Origin: Bradyrhizobium sp. ISRA430
GTDB taxonomy: Bacteria; Pseudomonadota; Alphaproteobacteria; Rhizobiales; Xanthobacteraceae
Length of the DNA stretch: 64,000 nucleotides
Assembly (NCBI RefSeq): GCF_029909975.1
Contig: NZ_CP094516.1
Coordinates: 2,046,001-2,110,000, forward strand
Reading direction: 5' to 3'
Made by a program: the position numbers and the translations under genes. The notes below the pieces were generated by a model, which saw only the letters and a list, made by a program, of their open reading frames with translations, was not told the DNA's origin and did no database searches. Positions 1 through 7,862 of the stretch are shown here, piece after piece; positions within the stretch are counted from its first letter, which is position 1, and each line of letters starts with the position of its first letter.

Positions 1-1276
1 GATTGTCCGTCGGTTGAACAGCCTGCACCGTGACATCCTTTGGCGCCACGCCCGCAAAATAGTTCGTTTTGCCGTCGAGCGCGGCCAGTCGGATCGGCGC
101 CGCTGGGCGGAGAGACGTCGGCGCGACGCTGGTCGGAGCGGCATTGGTCGCAGCGGCAAGGGTCGGAACGGTTGACGCCTTGGCCGTGACAGCCGACGGC
201 GCGGGCACCTGCCCCTCGACGGGCGCCGCTGCTCCGGTCTGACCAGACGCCGCTCTCGCGGCCGGCCCTTGGATCAGCACCACGCCGCGCGTCAGTTCGA
301 ACGCGATGTCGGTTTCAGGAATCTGAGCCGGCGATGATATCGTCACGACGTTCTGGCGCTGATCCGAGAGCTGATAGACCACCTGGCGAACATTGCTGAA
401 GAGCTCCTTGAGCGTCACCTTCCCGTCGTGATTGATGTCCGCACTGCCTTCCACCGCCCGAGCGATCGCATAGCTGAGAGCCCCGCGCAGGCCATCGATT
501 CCGGGAATCCGCACTTCGGGCGCCTTGGTGTAACGATCAACCGCAGCCAGGAACGCGGTGTGGTCGAAATCGAGCTCAGACTTCGGATCGTTGCTGTCCG
601 ATACCGGTTTCAGTTCATCGACCAGCAGCGTGTAGCGCGGCACCTGCCGGAAGCTCATCTCCTCGGCACGCGGATCGATGTCGCGCACCATTCCGCCGCC
701 GTGGCAAGTGTCAGCCACGAAGATCACCTTCGCGCCGCGCAGTTCGAACTGCCGGATGAAATGGTTGAACTCGCTGCCCAGAATACGCTCGACCGACCCG
801 GTCGGCGTGGTTTCGAAGCCCGGCAGGAGGAACACGTTCTCCATCCCATCCGGCTCGGAGCCCTTGACGCGCTCCGGCTCCTGGGTGCCATGACCGGCGA
901 TCGACAGAAAGATGAGGTCGTTGTTCTTTGTCCGCTCCACCAGGGCGCTGATCTCGCGCAGGACGCTTGCCCTGTCGGCTTGGGCGTTGGTCAGCTCGAC
1001 GACGTCGCCGACACCCATGGACTTCAAGCTGGTCACGATGTCGGTGGCGTCGGCGACCGCGCCCTTCAACTTGCGCACGTGCTGGTAGTCGTCGACGCCT
1101 AGCACGAGCGCACGTACGGCCGCCCCGTCCGGATTGCTGATCGACAGTCCTCCTGCCGCATGTGCGTACGGGACCGTCAGGCCAATCGACGCAGCGAGCC
1201 CGATAGTGGCGCACAGCCACCCGATCTTGCAATCAAGTCCTCTGGGCACCCGCATCGTGATCCACCTCGACTTCAT
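1..1276 (-). CDS. Exported caspase-like (peptidase C14/metacaspase) protein with EF-hand, C-terminus beyond window
   Basis: The frame is open from an ATG at 1276 to the left edge, so about 425 residues are visible and the C-terminus is missing. Residues 1-42 look like a Sec signal peptide ending in AHA. The caspase-fold dyad is present: His129 in SIAGHGTQ and Cys191 in VADTCHGGG, as in C14 metacaspases that cleave after basic or acidic residues. Residues 280-291 (DINHDGKVTLKE) match the canonical calcium-binding EF-hand loop. A Pro/Ala/Thr-rich tail follows. The export signal suggests a periplasmic or extracellular site. The next gene, the NlpC/P60 protein, lies 36 bp upstream on the same strand. 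Family assignment is firm from the motifs; the role beside a T6SS is unknown. Confidence 0.82.
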   Translation of the reverse strand, partial: MKSRWITMRVPRGLDCKIGWLCATIGLAASIGLTVPYAHAAGGLSISNPDGAAVRALVLGVDDYQHVRKLKGAVADATDIVTSLKSMGVGDVVELTNAQADRASVLREISALVERTKNNDLIFLSIAGHGTQEPERVKGSEPDGMENVFLLPGFETTPTGSVERILGSEFNHFIRQFELRGAKVIFVADTCHGGGMVRDIDPRAEEMSFRQVPRYTLLVDELKPVSDSNDPKSELDFDHTAFLAAVDRYTKAPEVRIPGIDGLRGALSYAIARAVEGSADINHDGKVTLKELFSNVRQVVYQLSDQRQNVVTISSPAQIPETDIAFELTRGVVLIQGPAARAASGQTGAAAPVEGQVPAPSAVTAKASTVPTLAAATNAAPTSVAPTSLRPAAPIRLAALDGKTNYFAGVAPKDVTVQAVQPTDN

Positions 1277-1312
1277 GCCTACCCATTCTGTAGCGCCAAG
1301 GACACACGGGGT

Positions 1313-3052
1313 TCAGCGCCTCTTGCTTGCCGTCCTGCGGCCCGCCGGCGCTTCGGTCTCTTGATAGGCGCTCGCCGAAACTGTCGTCTGATCATCCGCG
1401 AAGGCGCGAAAGCGGACCGGAACGTAGCCACGCGCGAGCAGGCTCGCCAACGGATAGACGTTGCGGCAGACGCGGCCGTTGCAGCCACCGGTCGAGGATT
1501 CCATCACCTCCGCTTTGCGGTCAGGCGTGAACCGCAGGAACAACATCACATGCGAGCCCGGCTTGTTGAGCGCATCGCCGGGCTTCAGATCCCAGGGATT
1601 TGCCACGGGCGCTGCAATCGCGGGGATGGCAGCAGTCGTGTAGTGGACGGAAAGTCCCCACGCGGCGCTGACGAATGCCGAACAGTCGACACCCGCCACA
1701 TCCGGCCGCGGTGCGTTGCGGGTGCAGACATTGCCAGCCAGCGTCCCACTCTCGATCCGCTGCCGGAAGTTCGCAAGGGAACCGTGACAGCCCCAGCAAT
1801 AGGGTACGCCTCGCACCTCCTGGTTCACCTTGCCCTGGAGATACCACGGCCGGCGAATACGATTGAAGCCGCTGCATTGGCTGTCCGGATCGCTGCCGTA
1901 GTTCGCCTGCGTCAGCTTCCACTGGATACCCTCGAACGCAAATGCAGCCTCGATCGCCTGCTGGCGATTGGACGGCCGCACGGCCGCTGTCGCGTTGAAT
2001 TTAACGTCAGGCTGCGGCGGTGGCGCGACCGCTGTTCGCGACGGCCGCACGTCGATAACCGAAACGTTGCCTAGAGACCGGAAGCCGACGCCGACCACTT
2101 CAATGCCGTCCGGCTTGGTCCGCAGGAAATAGACGTCGCCATCGCCGGAGACCGTAACGAACCGCCTGGTCAACGGGGTGTTTTCCAGCGGCAGCTCGTA
2201 GATTCCCTCAAGACGTCCGTTCGCGGCATAGCGCGCGACAAATGTGGACGCGTTCTTCCCCGATGGCGGAATGTCCTCGGCCAACACGTAGAAGCGGTCG
2301 CTGTTGTCAATCTCGAGAAACTCGACCGTCCCAAGCTGGTTGCGCACGCGTAAGCCGAGCTGGCCAATGGTCTCGTTGGTGACCATGGTCTGGATCTCGA
2401 TCCGGACGGCGGCATTGCCCTTGTCTGGAATGATGTCGGCGATCACCGAGCCCTTGCTTCGGGAAGCAACATATTGCCGGTCGGGCTGCCGGGTCGTCCT
2501 GACGATGGCCGCCCGGGTGTTCTGATCAAGCAAGTCGATCGCGCTGCCGGGCGCCTGCGATCCCATCTGGGCGAAGGCCGAGACAGCGACCTGATCGTCC
2601 GCACCACGGCTCGAAACTTCCTCAAGCTGGATCACGTCGCCGCCGAGTCCGCGCGTCGACTGCCCTGGCGCCGCCTTCAGGGTACGCACGCCGCCGTCCC
2701 AAACCATGATGTCGTCGTTGTGGACGACGAGGTCGGTCGGCTGAACGTCCTTCGGCATCCTGAGCACGTCAGGATCAGAATTCGGCTGTTTGGGATTGAA
2801 CTGCAGGATGCGGCCATTGACCTGATCGAGCAGAAACAGGTTGCCCTGCCCGTCGGCGCTGAGCGCTTGCGGACCTGCGAGCTCGACGTCCTCGCTGGCG
2901 GGGACGATGCCGACCATAGAAGCAGCCGAACCGCCGGCAAAGCTACGTACGACAGTATCGTCAGCCTGCGCTCTGGTTGCGAAAATGCCAGCGCCAAAGA
3001 AAATGCCAGCGCCAAAGGCGAATAACCGGATCCAATGAGTTGGACGAAGCAT
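1313..3052 (-). CDS. Exported beta-propeller protein with C-terminal NlpC/P60-like peptidase domain
   Basis: 579 residues. A signal peptide covers about residues 1-30 (ends in TRAQA). Residues 40-340 carry NHL/propeller-like repeats, for example LSADGQGNLFLLDQ. The C-terminal third matches the NlpC/P60 fold of cell-wall amidases/endopeptidases: catalytic Cys near 457 (GVDCSAFVSAAWG) and His near 501 (KPGSHVMLF) after a conserved LKPGDA. Several extra cysteines (CWGCHG, GGCNGRVC) suggest disulfides in an exported protein. The start is supported by GAGG about 6 bases before the ATG. It lies upstream of the caspase gene on the same strand and may be co-transcribed. Peptidoglycan cleavage is inferred from the family; a Sec signal argues against delivery as a T6SS effector. 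Confidence 0.75.
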   Translation of the reverse strand: MLRPTHWIRLFAFGAGIFFGAGIFATRAQADDTVVRSFAGGSAASMVGIVPASEDVELAGPQALSADGQGNLFLLDQVNGRILQFNPKQPNSDPDVLRMPKDVQPTDLVVHNDDIMVWDGGVRTLKAAPGQSTRGLGGDVIQLEEVSSRGADDQVAVSAFAQMGSQAPGSAIDLLDQNTRAAIVRTTRQPDRQYVASRSKGSVIADIIPDKGNAAVRIEIQTMVTNETIGQLGLRVRNQLGTVEFLEIDNSDRFYVLAEDIPPSGKNASTFVARYAANGRLEGIYELPLENTPLTRRFVTVSGDGDVYFLRTKPDGIEVVGVGFRSLGNVSVIDVRPSRTAVAPPPQPDVKFNATAAVRPSNRQQAIEAAFAFEGIQWKLTQANYGSDPDSQCSGFNRIRRPWYLQGKVNQEVRGVPYCWGCHGSLANFRQRIESGTLAGNVCTRNAPRPDVAGVDCSAFVSAAWGLSVHYTTAAIPAIAAPVANPWDLKPGDALNKPGSHVMLFLRFTPDRKAEVMESSTGGCNGRVCRNVYPLASLLARGYVPVRFRAFADDQTTVSASAYQETEAPAGRRTASKRR

Positions 3053-3213
3053 GTTCGCCTCAATGTACCCCGAACCGATCGCCGCGTCGGACCGACTAAT
3101 CCGAGATGCCGTTAAATGCGGCGCGTCAATTAGTGGTGATCAATCTCAATCGCGTTCAATTCTATCACTGGACGGTGATAGTCCGAACTTCTTCCAGCTT
3201 GCGGTGCAAAATC

Positions 3214-3495
3214 ATGGCCAGGAATAGATTTGAGCAGGTCAATGAAGTCCAGCCCGACGCGATCACGCTGGTCCTGAAACGCGACAATGACGGCGCCTCC
3301 GGATCGATCGTGCTGCCGGCCGCTGCGAGTGGGGGGCGGCTGACCACTGACCAGGTTAGCGCCCAATTGCCGGCCCAGGATGCTTTTCGCGGCGCGATCC
3401 GGCTAGCCAATGACGTCAAGCTCGCAATCGTGGTGTGCGATCCAGACGGTGTCTGTAAGTCCGAGTGGGGCGATCTTTACCAGGCGATCGACTGA
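3214..3495 (+). CDS. Small conserved-looking hypothetical protein
   Basis: About 93 residues, not recognised. The sequence from the ATG at 3214 is soluble and mixed alpha/beta, with no signal peptide or membrane segment, and contains the pair VVCDPDGVCKSEWGD near the C-terminus. The frame stays open upstream to an ATG at 3106, but that extension (VVINLNRVQFYHW) looks non-coding, so the shorter start is preferred. No clear ribosome-binding site is visible. It lies 51 bp upstream of the DUF4424 gene in the same direction and could share its transcript. Function unknown. Confidence 0.5.
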   Translation: MARNRFEQVNEVQPDAITLVLKRDNDGASGSIVLPAAASGGRLTTDQVSAQLPAQDAFRGAIRLANDVKLAIVVCDPDGVCKSEWGDLYQAID

Positions 3496-3546
3496 CCCAT
3501 CGCCGGACGGAACCGGCATATGCTGCGACGCCGTATGGAGGCTAGC

Positions 3547-4575
3547 ATGGTGAACGGACCGTCCACCCCGCCGTCATTCCGGAGCCGAGCCTTGATGGCC
3601 GCGCTGCTGGTTGCGACCGGCTGGCCCGCGCAGGCCAACGACTCGGCGGCCGAATTGTCGATCGGCGGGCTCCAGCTCGTTCGCACCAATGACGTGGCCA
3701 TGGAAAGCGAGGACCTTCGTATCGCACTCGACAGGATCAGTGTTCGCTACCAATTCACCAACACCACCACCAAGCCGGTCACGCTTACCGTTGCCTTTCC
3801 ACTGCCCGACATCGACCTGTCGGAGGCGGAGAGCATTGCGCTGCCGTCAAACGATCCGGTCAACTTCGTCGACTTCGAGACCAAGGTCGACGGCAGCCTG
3901 GCGCCGCTGACCATCGATCAGCGTGCGATGGTTGGCAACAAGGATGTCAGCGCCCTGCTCCGTGAGTTCAAGCTGCCGCTGCTGCCGATCGGCGGACGCG
4001 AAATCCGGGTGGCCGACCTGCCCGCGGCGACCCGAACCCGGCTCGTGGACGACGGGCTTCTGATGCCTGCCGGCATGAGCGACAACGGTCGCCAGCAATA
4101 TGCCCCAGGCTGGATCACCAAGACGTCGGCTGTGCGCCAGCAGGTGTTTCCGCCCACGCGCACCGTCACCGTCGAACACCAGTATCGGCCGAGCGTCGGC
4201 TCCAGCCCTGACACCATCCTGCGCTCGAGCCTGCGCCGCAGCAGCGCTCTCAGTCAGGAAGTCGCGCGTTATCGGAAGGAGTACTGCGTCCAGGATGCGT
4301 TCCTCACCGAGCTCGACAAGCGCGCAGGCAACAGCCAGGCCAACACCGCGAAGCTGCAGGAGCGGCGGATATCATACGTGCTCAAGACCGGCGCGAACTG
4401 GGCTGGGCCGATCCGCTCGTTCAAGTTGACGATCGACCCAGGCGGCAGCGATCGGTTGGTGAGTTTCTGCTCGGGGCGGCTCAAGGCATCCGCCGCCGGA
4501 AGCATGCTTGAATATACCGCAAGCGACTTCAAGCCGGATGCCGACCTGAAGATCCTGGTGATCGGAAAATTCTGA
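3547..4575 (+). CDS. Exported DUF4424 family protein
   Basis: 342 residues from the ATG at 3547, chosen because GGAGG lies 5 bases upstream. Residues 10-32 form a signal peptide ending in WPAQA. The rest resembles DUF4424, a family of secreted proteins of unknown function: an N-terminal beta-rich part (VRYQFTNTTTKPVTLTVAFP) and a C-terminal part with NWAGPIRSFKLTIDPGGSD. There is a cysteine near the middle (EYCVQDAF) and one near the end (VSFCSGRL). It is convergent with ppkA, with only 9 bp between the stops. DUF4424 genes occur next to several exported stress or secretion modules, but no role is established. Confidence 0.65.
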   Translation: MVNGPSTPPSFRSRALMAALLVATGWPAQANDSAAELSIGGLQLVRTNDVAMESEDLRIALDRISVRYQFTNTTTKPVTLTVAFPLPDIDLSEAESIALPSNDPVNFVDFETKVDGSLAPLTIDQRAMVGNKDVSALLREFKLPLLPIGGREIRVADLPAATRTRLVDDGLLMPAGMSDNGRQQYAPGWITKTSAVRQQVFPPTRTVTVEHQYRPSVGSSPDTILRSSLRRSSALSQEVARYRKEYCVQDAFLTELDKRAGNSQANTAKLQERRISYVLKTGANWAGPIRSFKLTIDPGGSDRLVSFCSGRLKASAAGSMLEYTASDFKPDADLKILVIGKF

Positions 4576-4584
4576 GCGTGTCTA

Positions 4585-6393
4585 TCAGTTCGTGAGCAGC
4601 ACGTAGCGCGCGGCTGCGACGATTGTCACCTTGCTGCGCTGAGCCTCGCTCATCGCCTGCAGGAAGAACGTGTCGGCAGCCATCGGTCGCGGCTGGCGCA
4701 ACGAATCCAGAACCTGCGGAGTTGCCACGACCAACAGCAGTTGCGGACCGCTCGCGCGCGCTGTCGGGAGCGTGAACGAAAGCGAGTCGATGCCCGGCTT
4801 AAGAAGATAAGACAGGCTCTGGACCTCGCCGCGATCCGACACCATGAGCAGTTCGACCACGCGGTTGGCGAAGTTCTCGATGGTGCCATTGAGGGCTTCG
4901 CCGGCTTTCAGCTCTGTCGCTGACAGGCTGATGCGCGGCGCCCGCGCCTGATCGCTCCCGACCTGACTCAAGAACTTGACGGCCGGACATTGCGCCTGAG
5001 TGACTTGCCGGACGCCGACCGATGCCTCGAAGCCCTGTTCGCGCCGGAACGCCTTGTCAAAGGTGTCGAACGGAGCGGTCGAGGCGCCGAAGCCTTCGAT
5101 GACAGCGGCATTTTGGCTCACGGCAACCGGCAGGATGAAGAAGCAGTCACCGCCAGAATAATTTGCCACATATTTGCGGATGCGCTCGGCTCGCCCCGGC
5201 CCATCGAGTGCCGGAGACGGCGTCGCCGTCGGCTGCGCGGGCAGCTTCACCTGCTCCTGGCGTCCGGGCTGAGGTCCGGCGGGCTCGACCTTCGGCGGCG
5301 CGACCGTTCCGGCGAGTTTCGGAGGTGGCGGCAAGACCGCCACGCGGGGCGCTGACCAAACCAGCTTGTAGAAGGCATAACCACCGCCGCCGAGCAGGAG
5401 GAGCAGCGCTGCTGCACCCGCACCCAGCCAGAGGCTGCGCGGTCTCTGCGCGGTCGATGGCATCCTGTCCTGCAGCACCGGCGGCGCGCTTTCCGGCCGC
5501 CGCAGCGGATCGAAGCCACGCAACGGCGCGGCGGGTATCTGAGCCGAACCAACCGGCATCCAGTTAGCGACCTCCGCCATAGTCGGACGTAATGCCGGAT
5601 CAGGCTGCAGCATCTGCTCCAGCAAAGGCCGGATGCGCATGTCCACCGCACCGAGATCGGGCACACGCCGGCGCTTCTCCACCAGTTGAAACTGGCTGCC
5701 GCCCATGTCGAGCTTCTGTCCAGTCAGCGCATGGAACAGCACCAGACCTAGGCTGTAGACATCGGACTTCGCGGTGACATCATTGCCGTACAGCCCTACC
5801 TGTTCCGGCGATGCGTAGTTATCCTTGCCCGCGAAGCCCGAACCGATGATGGTCTTGTCACCCATCTGGGTCGACCGGGCGATGCCAAAGTCTATGATCT
5901 TGGCCCGCCTGACATCGTCGAGCGGTACGATGATGTTGTCCGGCGAAACGTCGCGATGGATGATGCCGTGCTCGTGGGCGGCCTCCAATCCCGATGCGAC
6001 GCGCTGCATCAGCTTGATCAGCGCCTCGAAGGTCAGCGGCCCCTCCTCGAGCATGTTCGAGAGCGAGCGGCCGTTCACAAACTCCATCGCGAGATAGGGG
6101 CGCTGCAGCACCGGCTCCACGGTGAACAGAAAGTAGCGAACGATCGCGTCGTGCGGAAGGTTGTGGAGCGCCGCGGCCTCCCGACGGAACAGCGCGAGCG
6201 CCGCCTCGTTTTCGACCATGTCGGGCAGCAGCATTTTCACCGCAACCGGCGATCCGGTCTGGATCTCGCGGCATTTGTAGACCTCACCCATGCCACCCGC
6301 GCCGATCACCGCTTCGATCTCGTAGATGCCGTTGAGCCGGGTGCCGGGCGGCACGCCGTGATAGGGGGATCGGAACGGATCGTTCGCAGTCAT
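4585..6393 (-). CDS. ppkA: T6SS-associated Ser/Thr protein kinase (PpkA)
   Basis: 602 residues. The start at 6393 is preferred because its ATG overlaps the pppA stop as ATGA. The N-terminal Hanks-type kinase domain has the glycine loop (VIGAGGMGEVYK), the VAVK lysine near residue 53, HRDVSPDN near 146, DFG near 168 and an activation segment ending ASPEQ. A single transmembrane helix near 322-346 is followed by a Pro-rich linker and an extracytoplasmic domain, the usual PpkA layout. In T6SS, PpkA phosphorylates the FHA protein to trigger assembly and PppA reverses this. It is the last gene of the vgrG-to-ppkA operon. Confidence 0.9.
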   Translation of the reverse strand: MTANDPFRSPYHGVPPGTRLNGIYEIEAVIGAGGMGEVYKCREIQTGSPVAVKMLLPDMVENEAALALFRREAAALHNLPHDAIVRYFLFTVEPVLQRPYLAMEFVNGRSLSNMLEEGPLTFEALIKLMQRVASGLEAAHEHGIIHRDVSPDNIIVPLDDVRRAKIIDFGIARSTQMGDKTIIGSGFAGKDNYASPEQVGLYGNDVTAKSDVYSLGLVLFHALTGQKLDMGGSQFQLVEKRRRVPDLGAVDMRIRPLLEQMLQPDPALRPTMAEVANWMPVGSAQIPAAPLRGFDPLRRPESAPPVLQDRMPSTAQRPRSLWLGAGAAALLLLLGGGGYAFYKLVWSAPRVAVLPPPPKLAGTVAPPKVEPAGPQPGRQEQVKLPAQPTATPSPALDGPGRAERIRKYVANYSGGDCFFILPVAVSQNAAVIEGFGASTAPFDTFDKAFRREQGFEASVGVRQVTQAQCPAVKFLSQVGSDQARAPRISLSATELKAGEALNGTIENFANRVVELLMVSDRGEVQSLSYLLKPGIDSLSFTLPTARASGPQLLLVVATPQVLDSLRQPRPMAADTFFLQAMSEAQRSKVTIVAAARYVLLTN

Positions 6394-7166
6394 GGCTGCG
6401 GCTCCCAATCGAGCGGCGATCTTGTCGGCTCCCGGGATTGCGGCATCAGCAGCCGCACAACCACGATCGTCACGTTGTCGAGCCCACCGCGATCAAGAGC
6501 CAGAGCGAGCATCTCATCGCAGGCCGTTTGGGCACGCCGCGTGGCCGCGTGTTGAAGGATCTCGTCGTCTTGCAAGTGCTTGGTCAGGCCGTCGCTACAG
6601 ATCACGAAGATGTCCTCCGGCTCGGCCGGCCCCGTCACCACCTCAAACTCCGGATCATCGGCGACGCCGACGGCCCGGGTAATGGCATTGCTAGGCCAAT
6701 CCTTGACGTCTTCGCGCGACAGCGCTCCTTCGGCGATCAGCTCCTCCAGTTCGCTGTGATCATGAGACACCTGTTTGATGCCGCCGCGGTTGATCAGGTA
6801 GACCCGGCTGTCGCCCGCCCATATGCAGGCATAATAGCCGTCGCGCACGAGCAGAACCGCCGCTGTGGTACCGACGATGGCACCCTGGCGTTCATGACTC
6901 AGCGCCAATATCTGCTGGTTCGCGCTGAACAGCCGCTCCTCGCACTCCGCCAACAGGTCCGCGGCTGACTCCGGCATACCGATCGCATCGAGCGACTGCA
7001 CCACGATGCGACTGGCGAGATCGCCGGCCTCATGACCACCCATACCGTCGGCGACGGCCCAAAGGCCGGCATCGGTTCGTACCAGACATGAATCCTCGTT
7101 CCGCGCCCGCACCCGTCCGGGATGGGTGACGCTACCGACATCGAACAAGGATGGGACGTGTACCAT
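6390..7166 (-). CDS. pppA: T6SS-associated PP2C-type protein phosphatase (PppA)
   Basis: 258 residues, the normal length of a single PP2C domain. Metal-binding and family motifs are all present: RARNEDS, VADGMGGHEAGD, WAGDSRVYL, VICSDGLT and DNVTIVVV. No signal peptide or membrane helix, so cytoplasmic. It removes phosphate from T6SS targets of PpkA and thus resets the apparatus. It lies between tagF (6 bp upstream) and ppkA (4-bp overlap). In Agrobacterium a TagF-PppA fusion is known; here the two are separate proteins. Confidence 0.92.
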   Translation of the reverse strand: MVHVPSLFDVGSVTHPGRVRARNEDSCLVRTDAGLWAVADGMGGHEAGDLASRIVVQSLDAIGMPESAADLLAECEERLFSANQQILALSHERQGAIVGTTAAVLLVRDGYYACIWAGDSRVYLINRGGIKQVSHDHSELEELIAEGALSREDVKDWPSNAITRAVGVADDPEFEVVTGPAEPEDIFVICSDGLTKHLQDDEILQHAATRRAQTACDEMLALALDRGGLDNVTIVVVRLLMPQSREPTRSPLDWEPQP

Positions 7167-7172
7167 CGCGTG

Positions 7173-7862
7173 TCATCCCGTCCCGCATGCCGAGCGATCG
7201 AGATTCCCGGTCAGCAGCATGGAATAGTGATACGGATCAGGCAATCCGCGGTAACACAGCGCCATCGGTGGAAAGCCTTCGCCTCCGGCGGTCCACCAGA
7301 AGCTGGCCGCGGCATAGACCTGTGGATTGGTGGAGCAAAGTGTAGCAAACGACCCGGCGAATGCGTCGACCGCCGAGACCGTCCCCGCCGCCGATCCGAT
7401 CGGCGTGCCGTCGGCAACGGTCGCCTGCAGTCGCGGCACCGCGAAACGATCGAGTTCGTCGGAGATCTGCTCGAAGGTTGCGGCCCGATCCAGAGTGGTG
7501 AGCAGGAATGTCTCGGCTTGCCCAAACCATTCGTCTTGCGGGTCGACATTCGGCGGCGCCAGCGAGGCGTCATCGTCCGTCACCGCGTGCAGCGTCAGTG
7601 GATAGTACCGCCCTACCCCGTCGACCGAGGACATGATTGCACCTGTCACCGTGGTGCCGCAGATCGCGGCTCCGAGCCAGAATCGCCAAACCGGCGCGGT
7701 CAAAAAGGCCTGCTGCCAGCCTGAGCCAAGCTGGTGGCGACTTGCCGACAGCGCAGCCTGTAGCCACGGCTCCCAGGCTTCCAGGAAATTGCGCGGGGTC
7801 GCGATCGCGATGAAATCGCGCTTCGCGCCGATCTTGCCGAATAAACCGCAACGCATGGTCAT
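7173..7862 (-). CDS. tagF: T6SS-associated protein TagF
   Basis: 229 residues beginning MTMRCGLFGKIGAKRDFIA, the hallmark TagF N-terminus (CGLFGK..G..DF). Further family features are FLEAWEPWLQAAL, a WRFW stretch and SVDGVGRYYPLT. The ATG overlaps the tssM stop as ATGA. TagF is a cytoplasmic post-translational repressor of T6SS that acts on the FHA protein. An alternative ATG is two codons downstream. The frame also continues upstream through tssM as antiframe sequence, which is not part of the protein. Confidence 0.9.
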   Translation of the reverse strand: MTMRCGLFGKIGAKRDFIAIATPRNFLEAWEPWLQAALSASRHQLGSGWQQAFLTAPVWRFWLGAAICGTTVTGAIMSSVDGVGRYYPLTLHAVTDDDASLAPPNVDPQDEWFGQAETFLLTTLDRAATFEQISDELDRFAVPRLQATVADGTPIGSAAGTVSAVDAFAGSFATLCSTNPQVYAAASFWWTAGGEGFPPMALCYRGLPDPYHYSMLLTGNLDRSACGTG

